Below are positions 1 to 7,734 of a stretch of DNA of 12,505 bases, one piece after another. The stretch is from Candidatus Aphodoplasma excrementigallinarum. Its GTDB lineage: Bacteria > Bacillota > Clostridia > UBA1381 > UMGS1253. The stretch covers positions 1-12,505 of the forward strand of contig DVOF01000099.1 of NCBI GenBank assembly GCA_018713805.1, in the 5' to 3' direction. Under the pieces are notes generated by a model. It saw only the letters and a program-made list of their open reading frames with translations. It made no database searches and was not told the origin of the DNA. Numbering within the stretch: position 1 is the stretch's first letter; each line of letters begins with the position of its first letter. Position numbers and translations under genes: made by a program.

Positions 1-1
1 A

Positions 2-7
2 TATAGT
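2..7 (+). promoter_or_regulatory. possible -10 box of the tRNA-Arg promoter
   Basis: TATAGT resembles a sigma-70/sigma-A -10 hexamer (TATAAT) and lies 19 bases before the mature 5' end of the tRNA. That is a reasonable distance for a start point near position 13-15 and a short 5' leader. The -35 region would be outside the window, so only half of the promoter can be seen. Confidence 0.3.
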
Positions 8-26
8 GCTTTGAAAAAACGAATAT

Positions 27-103
27 GTGCCCGTAGCTCAGCTGGATAGAGTGTCAGACTCCGACTCTGAAGGTCGTGCGTTCGAATCGCATCGGGCATA
101 CCA
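27..103 (+). tRNA. tRNA-Arg, anticodon CCG, CCA encoded
   Basis: The full cloverleaf can be folded by eye. The acceptor stem is GTGCCCG (27-33) with CGGGCAT (93-99), followed by T-A at 34-35. The D stem is GCTC/GAGT. The anticodon stem is TCAGA/TCTGA (54-58/66-70), enclosing the loop CTCCGAC with anticodon CCG at 61-63. The variable region is AGGTC, and the T arm is GTGCG-TTCGAAT-CGCAT. The discriminator is A at 100 and CCA is encoded at 101-103. CCG reads the arginine codon CGG. G-U wobbles close the acceptor (G1-U72), D (G10-U25) and T (G49-U65) stems. The gene has its own terminator just downstream and converges on the minus-strand operon. Confidence 0.95.
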
Positions 104-105
104 CG

Positions 106-140
106 TCGGAATGGACCTTGCTCCATTCCGATTTTTCTTT
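106..140 (+). terminator. intrinsic terminator of the tRNA-Arg gene
   Basis: A perfect 10-bp inverted repeat (TCGGAATGGA at 106-115, TCCATTCCGA at 122-131) encloses a 6-base loop and is followed at once by TTTTTCTTT. It starts two bases after the tRNA CCA end, so it ends the tRNA transcript. It has no equivalent T run on the other strand. Confidence 0.9.
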
Positions 141-283
141 TGGGAAAAACCAATCATTCACCAACCTTTACCTCCAGCCGCTTGTGTAAGAATGGTATTC
201 ACACACCTTATTTCAATTAAAGCGGTATTTGGTGTATGTCTATGATGACAGGCAGCAGAAAAGACAAAGCAAGCAAAAAACTA

Positions 284-328
284 TAAAGAAAAAATTGGCG
301 CTATGGTTTTCCCATAGCGCCAATTTTT
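284..328 (-). terminator. intrinsic terminator of the three-gene minus-strand operon
   Basis: A perfect 17-bp stem (290-306 with 312-328) has the core TTGGCGCTATGG and a 5-base loop. It lies 22 bases past the stop codon of the lyase gene. Read on the minus strand, the stem ends in a T run that continues as TTCTTTA, as expected for a rho-independent terminator. The + strand side also ends in TTTTT, so it may work in both directions and insulate the tRNA gene from the operon. Confidence 0.9.
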
Positions 329-350
329 GCAAAAACATATGTTGTATCTG

Positions 351-3300
351 TTACTTTTGCAGCGCGGCAAACTCCGTAATTGAGTTCCATTTATTGACTG
401 AGTTACCGTAGCCGATGTAGCGAATATAGCGTGCACGCACCGTAGCGGGCAGGTCAAACACTTCGATCACGCCCTCCTGATTTGCCGTCTGTGCGCCTTC
501 CAAAACGGTTTCATAGTTGACGCCGTCCTCCGATACGGCAATGTCGAACTGATAGGTACGCGCGCTTCCCTGCCATACGCTTACGCCGACCGCATCAACT
601 GGCAATACCTCGCCAAAGTCAAGCTCAACCCATGCGCCCTCGCCGCTCGCAGACCAGCGCGACTCCGCGTCCGTATTATTGTCCGAGACGTTGGACGCCG
701 GGTGGTTATCCTCCGGCTCGTCACTTGCCGTAGTGTTTATCACCTGAATCCGCTTATACGTACCTACATCCTCCAGCTTCGGCAATAGCGACACAACAAA
801 GGTATACACGCGCCGCAGCGTTGGGTTATCCGTCCTGTAAACCGTCACCGTTGTCGGTTCATCTGGCGTAACCGCCTGGTCAATCTCTACCGCGCAGTCT
901 GCCGGCGCATCCGCTGTAATCTTCGGCACAACCGTTGTGTCATAGCGTGCGGTCATGCTGTATCCTGTTTTAGTCGGCATAAATCCTTCGAGACGCTGTC
1001 CGTCTACATACATCATGTCAAGCTCCGGAAGCTCTTCAAGCGCGCCGTCCTCAATGTTCCAATCGTCTAAGCGAACATTCTCAAACGCCTCATCCGCAGC
1101 TGCGTCCCCGTACGGTACAAATTTTACCTGGATATAACAGTCGCCCGCTGCGCCCAGCGCGTGAATCGCAACCTTTTTAATCCCTGCATTACTGTTCTGT
1201 CCGTCTGGATTCGGCGACGTTGGCAGCGGCTTCGCATCCATAACCTCCACCGTATAATCCGGCAAATTGGTGTCGATCATCATCTGCACCATTTTCCCGT
1301 TACGGCTTAGGAGCACCGTCTTGTTGTCAACGACCTGAATCTCCGCCCGCGTATGCATAAACCAATACAACTCGTTGCTCGGCTTTGTCAGCGAGATCTC
1401 GTCGCGCACAACCGCACTGCGCCTGTCGTCGGTCAGCATATACCCGCGGCGGGCGCTCGACGCATTGTCCGCGTAAGACTGCGACAAATTGATGATTGCA
1501 TAGGAGCCCTTTTCCTTCGACTCCATTTTCTCCACCTCGGAAAAGGCGCTCGTAGACTGTCCATCCCCGCTGTTCGGGTTGATGACATAGACGTTGTGCC
1601 CTTCCGGACGCAGCCTGTAGTACTGATGCTTTGCCGTTGAGCTGAAATAGCCGTTTAGCGTATAGCTGTCCGACCCCAAATCGCACGCCCAGCGTTCGCC
1701 GAGCATGTCGAGCACAAACGTACCATTGTCCAGATGAGAGTGGTTCTCGACCGCCTTTCCGCCATGTGCGGAAATCCACGTGCACGAATCGTCCGTCCAC
1801 GAGCCGCGCAGGCTGATTAGCTCCGTATCCGCCAAATACATATCCTTGTCAAGCGTAAAGTCCGTCCCCGTAATTGCCGGGTCGTACCAAATCAAATCAT
1901 ACGGTTTCGGCAAGTAGCCGTTACTCTCTATCTGATACAACCTGATATTCGTAATTTCCGGCATATTGTACTGCTGCGACAGCCAAATCAGCATCGGGGA
2001 GTCGAGTTTCCCCTCGTTTGCGTCGTGGTAGTTGTTGATGGACACCGGCCCGTTTACCGCAAGGGCGTAGAACGCCGTTTGATCCAGCCCCGCCGCCTTC
2101 GAGAGGTTAAAGTCCGTGTTGAAGCATGCCCGCAGGCTGTCAAGCATGTACGCCGTATACCCAATTGTATAAGACCAGTAGGAACTGCCTTCTTTCCATG
2201 CGCCGCTCGGATAAAACTCACCAAACATCGCCTCGACGTCGCGGACGCCAATCATAATATTCTCTGCACACATTTCCGGATACTTATCAAAGAGCGCAAT
2301 CGACGCAACCGTGATGCCGCCGTTGCACACAACGCTCCAGTTGGTCGTATTGCCGCCGACCCAGCTTGCCGCGCCGTACTGGTCCAGCTCGCCGTAGTAG
2401 GTCTGATGCCCCACCAGGACGCCGTGCGTATAGAGCGCTTCCTCGATCACCTGGCGCTGCTCCTCCGCGTACGCGTCATAGCACCAGTCGTAGCCAATCG
2501 CCACAGCCGTTGCCATCTCGCCCGTATCGAGGAAGTGCGAATAGCTCCAATCCGGGAAGCGGCCGACCGTCTCCAGGATTTTGTACAAATGCTCGCTGTA
2601 CTGCTTATCCTGCGTCAAAATGTACGCCATTCCTATATATTGCGCCTTCGACAAAACGTCACGGCTGACCGAAAGCAGCGCGTCAGAGCTGTCAAGCTGA
2701 TACGTCGGCATTTCCTGACTCATATATTTCTGCGCCTGTGCAATGATTAAGTCGCCCCACTCCTTTGCGATTTCGCTCGTTGCGTAATTTTGGCGAATCC
2801 TGTTATAATCATCGCGGTCGATGATGACACGCGGGTGCTGGTTCGCATTTTCAGATGTAAACAGCGCCGTAATCTGCTCCTGGGTGGGACGGTCGTAGAG
2901 CAAATAATTGTAGGCCGCAAAAATGTCGCCCGCACTGCCCTCATACGGCGCTTCGCCAATTACGATCAGCCCGCGGTCGTTCCATGTCACCGTCTTGCCG
3001 AGCACCTGCTCGCACAGCGCGCGCAGCGGCAAAAACGTCCGGTCATTGTACGTCTGCGCCGGCACGTCCAGCGTGTAACTGCTGCCGTCCGGCAGAATCA
3101 TCTGGTCGCTTCCAATGATAATTTTAGCGCTGTTGTTGATTGTGACTGTCCCGGTCTCATCCTCCCAGTCGACCGTGAGCCCGAACGCCTCCGACACGGC
3201 CCGCACCGGCACAAGTGTACGGTCGTTTTCCACAAACGCAGGCGCATCGATGGGATGCTTTTCCCCGCCATAGTAGATGCCGTTTCCGCCGACGCTGAGC

Positions 3301-4538
3301 GCAACCACATTGTCGCCAAGCGCCTTGATGCCGGCGTCGTTATTGGTCGTAACCTTCAGATACGACTGTACCTCCTCTGCCGAAAGCTCACGCGGTTCCT
3401 TCCCCTCATACACCTTATAGTTGTCAATTTTGAGGTTCATGCCCGGCTCATTCTGGTTATTTCCATAGATGCGCAGCAAGGCGATTGCGTCCATACTGCT
3501 CATCCCAAACAGTTCGTTTGTACCAACCTTTTCCCCGTCGATATACATGTCCATTCTGTTCGTCGCAAAGTCCATTGCGAGCGCAACGTTTGTCCATGTA
3601 CCGTTTTGAGCGTCATAGGTTGTCAGCTCTTTTTCCGTCGCTGATGCCACGAGCTTTCCGTCCGAAAAGCGAAGTATGCTGGAAAGCGTGTACTCCTTAT
3701 CCTTATACTGCAGTGCAGCCTGCAGCGGCTTGCCGTCCAACGCGGCAATATCGAACTGTACCACCATAAAGCGCGTCGGCTCCGTAATTTTCAGATCGAC
3801 GAGCATATCGCTGCCGGTCTCCAGCGCCTCGAAGGCGAGATAGTGGTTGCCATTGCTTTCCTCGCGCACTTCGATCTTGTGCTCCTTTTGTTCTACCGTA
3901 ACACCTCTGATGCCGTTTTCAAAATCCATGTTGAGAAATATCTTATCGCCGACATCGTTCATATCGGTCGTAAAAGTTTTCCCGCCGACCGTTGTCGGCT
4001 CACCCGACAGCGTAATCGTATCCAGATAAAACTTCGTCCCGCTCGCATAGTAGTTGTTCCAACCCTGCGAGTAAAACGTAATGTTGCTGATATTGGTAAA
4101 GCTCGGGCCACGGTTTTTTTTCAAATCACTGTACTGGATTGTAAATGTGTTCCACACTCCGGGATTGAGCGTAAGCTCCTTGCCATAGTAGTCGATCCCG
4201 TCCGTCTCAGAGTTATCTGTCATCATTGCAAGCATAATAACAGCCGCTTCGGCCGAGTCATTGTAAATCGCAAACCGAAGCTCCGAATAATCCGAAAGAT
4301 CACCCCGTACCCCTGTTAAAACAAGGTTTTTCTGCGGATCCCACACAGCCGAATAATTCGAGCTGTTCACGATTTCGTCGTTCACGTCAAGTCCTTCAAG
4401 CTTGATCGAAAGCGCCTTGCTGCAATCCAGCACGACAAGCTCGTTTGTGCCCGCTCCCGCCGCAAATACAGCAATATTCACACTGCCAAGCAGCAGCGCG
4501 AAGGCTATAATCATACAAATTAACCGGTTTATTTTCAT
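351..4538 (-). CDS. secreted heparinase II/III-family polysaccharide lyase, multidomain
   Basis: This is probably an extracellular lyase that cleaves uronic-acid-containing polysaccharide by beta-elimination. The 1395-residue product starts with a signal peptide (about 1-27). Likely domains in order: a galactose-binding-like beta-sandwich (about 34-178); a LamG/concanavalin-like domain (about 200-378); a copper-amine-oxidase-N-like domain made of two NDRT(L/F)(V/L)P(V/L)RA half-repeats (about 410-527); the helical heparinase toroid (about 565-890); the heparinase II/III beta-sheet domain (about 900-1140); a small beta-sandwich (about 1176-1250); and a C-terminal F5/8 type C (CBM32-like) domain (about 1262-1393). 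Family hallmarks include N733-W734, an EG..YW.Y stretch (783-790; Y787 or Y790 may be catalytic), ENHSHLDNG with H933 and H935, and a later YRLRPEGHN. ATG at 4538 follows AGGAGG (4551-4546) by seven bases. No SLH, LPXTG or transmembrane anchor is visible, so the product is probably released or held by its binding domains. It is the last gene of the operon. The family is clear, but the PL number and substrate are not. Confidence 0.87.
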   Translation of the reverse strand: MKINRLICMIIAFALLLGSVNIAVFAAGAGTNELVVLDCSKALSIKLEGLDVNDEIVNSSNYSAVWDPQKNLVLTGVRGDLSDYSELRFAIYNDSAEAAVIMLAMMTDNSETDGIDYYGKELTLNPGVWNTFTIQYSDLKKNRGPSFTNISNITFYSQGWNNYYASGTKFYLDTITLSGEPTTVGGKTFTTDMNDVGDKIFLNMDFENGIRGVTVEQKEHKIEVREESNGNHYLAFEALETGSDMLVDLKITEPTRFMVVQFDIAALDGKPLQAALQYKDKEYTLSSILRFSDGKLVASATEKELTTYDAQNGTWTNVALAMDFATNRMDMYIDGEKVGTNELFGMSSMDAIALLRIYGNNQNEPGMNLKIDNYKVYEGKEPRELSAEEVQSYLKVTTNNDAGIKALGDNVVALSVGGNGIYYGGEKHPIDAPAFVENDRTLVPVRAVSEAFGLTVDWEDETGTVTINNSAKIIIGSDQMILPDGSSYTLDVPAQTYNDRTFLPLRALCEQVLGKTVTWNDRGLIVIGEAPYEGSAGDIFAAYNYLLYDRPTQEQITALFTSENANQHPRVIIDRDDYNRIRQNYATSEIAKEWGDLIIAQAQKYMSQEMPTYQLDSSDALLSVSRDVLSKAQYIGMAYILTQDKQYSEHLYKILETVGRFPDWSYSHFLDTGEMATAVAIGYDWCYDAYAEEQRQVIEEALYTHGVLVGHQTYYGELDQYGAASWVGGNTTNWSVVCNGGITVASIALFDKYPEMCAENIMIGVRDVEAMFGEFYPSGAWKEGSSYWSYTIGYTAYMLDSLRACFNTDFNLSKAAGLDQTAFYALAVNGPVSINNYHDANEGKLDSPMLIWLSQQYNMPEITNIRLYQIESNGYLPKPYDLIWYDPAITGTDFTLDKDMYLADTELISLRGSWTDDSCTWISAHGGKAVENHSHLDNGTFVLDMLGERWACDLGSDSYTLNGYFSSTAKHQYYRLRPEGHNVYVINPNSGDGQSTSAFSEVEKMESKEKGSYAIINLSQSYADNASSARRGYMLTDDRRSAVVRDEISLTKPSNELYWFMHTRAEIQVVDNKTVLLSRNGKMVQMMIDTNLPDYTVEVMDAKPLPTSPNPDGQNSNAGIKKVAIHALGAAGDCYIQVKFVPYGDAAADEAFENVRLDDWNIEDGALEELPELDMMYVDGQRLEGFMPTKTGYSMTARYDTTVVPKITADAPADCAVEIDQAVTPDEPTTVTVYRTDNPTLRRVYTFVVSLLPKLEDVGTYKRIQVINTTASDEPEDNHPASNVSDNNTDAESRWSASGEGAWVELDFGEVLPVDAVGVSVWQGSARTYQFDIAVSEDGVNYETVLEGAQTANQEGVIEVFDLPATVRARYIRYIGYGNSVNKWNSITEFAALQK

Positions 4539-4562
4539 CCAGATGCCTCCTGATCTGATCTA

Positions 4563-4645
4563 TTCTATTGTGCCGGCATATGCCCGCGATCTAGTACGAG
4601 GGGGAACCTACCAATTAGGTTTGCGGCCTGTGCCGGCACAAAGAA
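4563..4645 (-). other. structured intercistronic spacer (long-range inverted repeat)
   Basis: Two 11-bp arms, TTGTGCCGGCA (4568-4578) and its exact reverse complement (4631-4641), enclose 52 bases. TTCT (4563-4566) can extend the pairing with AGAA (4642-4645) across one bulged base. Inside are a 6-bp hairpin (4605-4610/4616-4621, loop CCAAT) and a possible CCGC/GCGG pairing (4584-4587/4623-4626). No T run follows on the minus strand, so it is not a normal intrinsic terminator. It sits between the stop codon of the SLH protein and the ribosome binding site of the lyase. A role in mRNA processing, stability or attenuation is inference. Confidence 0.6.
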
Positions 4646-4652
4646 CACGTTT

Positions 4653-7600
4653 TTAATCGCGCAGCTTCAAAATTATCATACCGCGCGGTGTCGAACTCCG
4701 AAACTGCATGATAACGAGACTTGCCGGATTCCCGAGCTCATTGGTGTCGTACAAATCCATCGGGCTGCCCACGTACACGCGCTGGTTCAGCGGCTTCGTT
4801 TCGTCGTATATGGTAATCCCACGGAATGCATCCGCGTCAAACACAGCATCCGTTCTCCATGCTGCGCCTGCAACGCCCGCTTCACAATAATCCGTGCCGT
4901 TATAGAGCATCGTGCCAGTGCTGTCCTGCAATACGTAACCGTTTGCATCCACCTTTACCGCCATACTCGCCGTTGCGTTTCCTGTACTCTTGTCGATTAA
5001 ATACCGCAAGGACATCGACGTACCATCAAGCCGTGAAACGGCGGCAATATCGAAAGCACGGTAGCGGTTGTCGGACGAGAGCGAACCCTGATCGTCTGCG
5101 CGGAATACGCGGATATCGGACAAGAATGTCGGCCGCAGGAACGCAATTTCTCCGTCTGAATTCGTTCTGTAACGGATGATGTCGCCAACGAGCAGCTTCC
5201 TGTTTCTACGCTCCGCGCTCGGACCCGCGTCAATCAACGCCTTTGCCTCTGCGTTGCTGAACCACGTATTGTCCCAAATGTTTTCAAACATCGTTCCCTG
5301 GTAATAATCCGCGTCAACCGTAAGCTCTTTATACGTACCTTCCTCGTAGCCTTCAATTCTGATCGTTGCATCACCATCAACGCCGATCGTTTCCACAATG
5401 TTGCTGATTATCAGCATCTGCCGGTCGTGAATCGCAGACGGCGTATCACCCAGCGACGTGATCCGCGAAGCCTCTGTCTGAATCAAAATATAGGACGCTT
5501 CAATCGAATTCGGATCCGTATTGAAAATTTGCGCCGTATAGGCCCTGCCGCTCGTCAGATTGGACGCCCGCAGTACGCCAAAGTTCTCTTCGTCTGACAA
5601 ATCGCTCGCGTCCGTCGCGCTCGGAACGGTCATTACAATTGCACTCCCAACGGGATATTTATAGTTAAATGATTGCGCCGTACCCATATAGGTCAGCGTT
5701 TCCGGCCGGCCGTTCGTGTTGACTGAGTGCAGGCTGTACTCCGACTCTGTATCCGCGTTGTATACACATGTATCAAGTTCTCTGATATAGCCATCGCTGA
5801 ATCGGAACAGTACAGGAATAATAACCGTTCCGTCCTCGTAGTATACGCCCGTCAGTTCGCCCGCCACTGCATCAAGCGCGGCCATTGCCTGAGCCTCGCC
5901 CTTGCAGACTATCCCGTCAATTTTCACACTTGACGCAAGTGCATACGTATCCAGGGATACACCGTTAAACAGCTTTACTGCCACGCCGCCCATCCGCTCA
6001 AGGGCATACGCCGTGATAATACCAAATTCCATATCGCTTGTGGCGCTCCCTGCCAGCTCGCTCCACGCAATCCGGCCAAAGCTGTCCAGCCAGAACGTAC
6101 CCGTCATGCCAGGGCGCACGCCCATGTTGCCCGCTGCCCCCGCAAGGGGTCTGCCCTGCGAAAGGTAGTTTAGATAGGAATCCGTCACCTTATAGGGCGT
6201 GCCGTCGATGTAAATACGCAAGTCGGACGCACTCTCCACCTGAAGCGCGGTAACAGTTCCTGACATTTGACTGCGCGATACGAGCACCTCAACGCTTACA
6301 TGATTGCCTGTGCTTTCATCACTCATCGCAACAGATAGAACATCATTCTGCTCGAGGTCTGCAAACGAAAGCGCATTGCCTGCCGTATCTGCGTAGGTAA
6401 CAGATACATTGGCGGATTCCTCGTCAATCGTCACATAGCGGTTGACCCTTGTCGACGTGTCCGTCTGCGCGTCATATGTGTATGTGCCAAGCTTATCGAG
6501 GATTCTGTACTCAACTGTATTTCGCCGATCTACGATATACGTATCGTACGCCTTGACGCTGATCATGTCGATATTGCCGTCGTTGTTAGAATCGACAAAC
6601 AGTGCCGTACCGTATTTGCCTTCTACGCGTTCAAACAGCATCTGCGCGTTTGTGCCGCCTGCAACCGTCGCGCCATTATAGAGGATCGACGGCACAGAGG
6701 AAATCGTAAGCTGCGTCGCGCGGCTGTCGTTTTCCTTGTCCTTCCAGTAGTAGACGCTCGACGGGCTGAGCCGCGTATATTCAATATCCTCCAAATCTAC
6801 TTCTACGATCGTGTTTCTGCTGTCCGGAATTTCCACATAAAGCGCCGTGCCGCTCTCCGTTTCAGAATCGTAGCGGTAGTACACGTTGACATACTGGCCA
6901 ATCATCGTTTCCGCGCCCGTATCCGCCGCCTCCAGCGTCATGAGGCCGTTCGACGCCAGAATCTGGACGTCGCCTTCGCGTACATTTCCGCCGCCCCACA
7001 TGCTCGTTACATCATTTGCGCACACAACACCGGAAACAGTGTATACGTTGTGCCGCTCTGTGAGCAGGCTCTCCCCTGCTATAACCTCATACCATATGTT
7101 TTCACCAAACGATGCGGGCTGCGCCATATCTGCCTTCAGCGTATTGACACAGAGCTGTGCCGCCTGTCCGCGCGTCATCGGCGCCGCATAGTCAAGGCCG
7201 GTAAGCTGCTTTAACAGGCCGACGTCCTGTGCGGCATAGATGTAGCCGGACGGATATCCGCCCGAATTTTCCGCCAGTGCTTGGTACCCTGCCGCGTACA
7301 CCATCAACTTGATTGCCTCGTTGCCTGTCACATTGTTGTCAGGGTCAAACCGATTGTCGCCGACGCCCTGGATTGCGCCAAGTCCCGCACCGAGTTCAAT
7401 CGCCGGCGCAAAAATGTTGGCCGCAGGTACGTCGTCAAACAGCCCTACCGGCGTGTACGACGCCATCGCCTCCCCCATATTCAGCGTTTTCATCAAAATC
7501 TGTGCAAACTCCGCCCGCGTTATGTTGTCGTCCGGGTTGAAATTTGTCCCGTCCCCCACCATAATTTCCAATTTGCACAACAGCGACGCCGCCGTCTCAT

Positions 7601-7706
7601 ACCGCGTTCCGATGACATCCTGCGGTACGGGCGACGCGTACGCGGCCGACGTCAGAGCGCACATCGCCGCAAGGAGCAAAACTGCAATTCGTCTCAATAA
7701 TTTCAC
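4653..7706 (-). CDS. exported protein with N-terminal SLH domains and long uncharacterised beta-rich body
   Basis: Probably a cell-wall-bound surface protein whose function I do not recognise. Using the GTG at 7706 it has 1017 residues. A signal peptide reads MKLLRRIAVLLLAAMC and probably ends after AYA (about residue 24). Three SLH-type repeats follow, at about 33-77, 89-137 and 152-192; the first two carry the typical F(N/D)PD(D/N)N(I/V)T pattern, and the third is weaker. In this family, SLH triplets bind pyruvylated secondary cell-wall polymers. The remaining ~820 residues are rich in Val, Thr, Tyr and Asp and look like a chain of beta domains, with repeated hydrophobic-DG-Y patterns. One calcium-loop-like stretch, D-S-N-N-D-G-N-I-D, lies at about 372-380. 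GAGAGGTG (7720-7713) fits the GTG at 7706 with six bases of spacing; a GTG at 7715 in the same frame would overlap that site. It lies 28 bases after the previous gene and is followed by the structured spacer and the lyase gene. No catalytic motif was found. Confidence 0.85.
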   Translation of the reverse strand: MKLLRRIAVLLLAAMCALTSAAYASPVPQDVIGTRYETAASLLCKLEIMVGDGTNFNPDDNITRAEFAQILMKTLNMGEAMASYTPVGLFDDVPAANIFAPAIELGAGLGAIQGVGDNRFDPDNNVTGNEAIKLMVYAAGYQALAENSGGYPSGYIYAAQDVGLLKQLTGLDYAAPMTRGQAAQLCVNTLKADMAQPASFGENIWYEVIAGESLLTERHNVYTVSGVVCANDVTSMWGGGNVREGDVQILASNGLMTLEAADTGAETMIGQYVNVYYRYDSETESGTALYVEIPDSRNTIVEVDLEDIEYTRLSPSSVYYWKDKENDSRATQLTISSVPSILYNGATVAGGTNAQMLFERVEGKYGTALFVDSNNDGNIDMISVKAYDTYIVDRRNTVEYRILDKLGTYTYDAQTDTSTRVNRYVTIDEESANVSVTYADTAGNALSFADLEQNDVLSVAMSDESTGNHVSVEVLVSRSQMSGTVTALQVESASDLRIYIDGTPYKVTDSYLNYLSQGRPLAGAAGNMGVRPGMTGTFWLDSFGRIAWSELAGSATSDMEFGIITAYALERMGGVAVKLFNGVSLDTYALASSVKIDGIVCKGEAQAMAALDAVAGELTGVYYEDGTVIIPVLFRFSDGYIRELDTCVYNADTESEYSLHSVNTNGRPETLTYMGTAQSFNYKYPVGSAIVMTVPSATDASDLSDEENFGVLRASNLTSGRAYTAQIFNTDPNSIEASYILIQTEASRITSLGDTPSAIHDRQMLIISNIVETIGVDGDATIRIEGYEEGTYKELTVDADYYQGTMFENIWDNTWFSNAEAKALIDAGPSAERRNRKLLVGDIIRYRTNSDGEIAFLRPTFLSDIRVFRADDQGSLSSDNRYRAFDIAAVSRLDGTSMSLRYLIDKSTGNATASMAVKVDANGYVLQDSTGTMLYNGTDYCEAGVAGAAWRTDAVFDADAFRGITIYDETKPLNQRVYVGSPMDLYDTNELGNPASLVIMQFRSSTPRGMIILKLRD
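6567..6593 (-). other. calcium-loop-like motif inside the N-terminal-SLH protein
   Basis: The encoded stretch D-S-N-N-D-G-N-I-D matches the DxNxDGxI start of EF-hand or dockerin-type calcium loops. The residue at loop position 12 would be Ser rather than an acidic residue, and there is no second copy or clear flanking helix. This suggests a lone calcium site stabilising a beta domain rather than a dockerin module. Confidence 0.4.
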
Positions 7707-7712
7707 GTACAA

Positions 7713-7720
7713 CACCTCTC
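7713..7720 (-). promoter_or_regulatory. ribosome binding site that decides the start of the N-terminal-SLH gene
   Basis: GAGAGGTG on the minus strand lies six bases before the GTG at 7706-7704. An in-frame GTG at 7715-7713 falls inside this site and has no other good Shine-Dalgarno sequence ahead of it. The GTG at 7706 also gives a cleaner signal peptide, with basic residues right after the start. Confidence 0.7.
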
Positions 7721-7734
7721 GTTTTTTTATCCCC

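Noticed and set aside
27..103. tRNA 3' end as an integration (att) site for a mobile element
   Set aside because: No second copy of the tRNA 3' end and no integrase gene are visible in the window.
183..205. Small hairpin TGTGT...GAAT-GGT-ATTC-ACACA between the tRNA and the operon terminator
   Set aside because: The stem is short, interrupted by a two-base bulge and not followed by a T run. It could easily occur by chance.
27..411. Short + strand open frames across the tRNA, its terminator and the intergenic region
   Set aside because: One starts inside the tRNA gene and the other runs through the operon terminator hairpin into the lyase 3' end. Neither has a credible ribosome binding site or protein pattern.
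2790..3644. + strand open frame (284 codons) inside the lyase gene
   Set aside because: Antisense shadow of the lyase reading frame, with Arg/Val/His-rich composition and no recognisable domain.
4563..4645. Insertion sequence or MITE in the spacer before the lyase gene
   Set aside because: The inverted arms are only 11-15 bp, no target-site duplication flanks them and only one copy is in the window, so RNA structure is the simpler reading.
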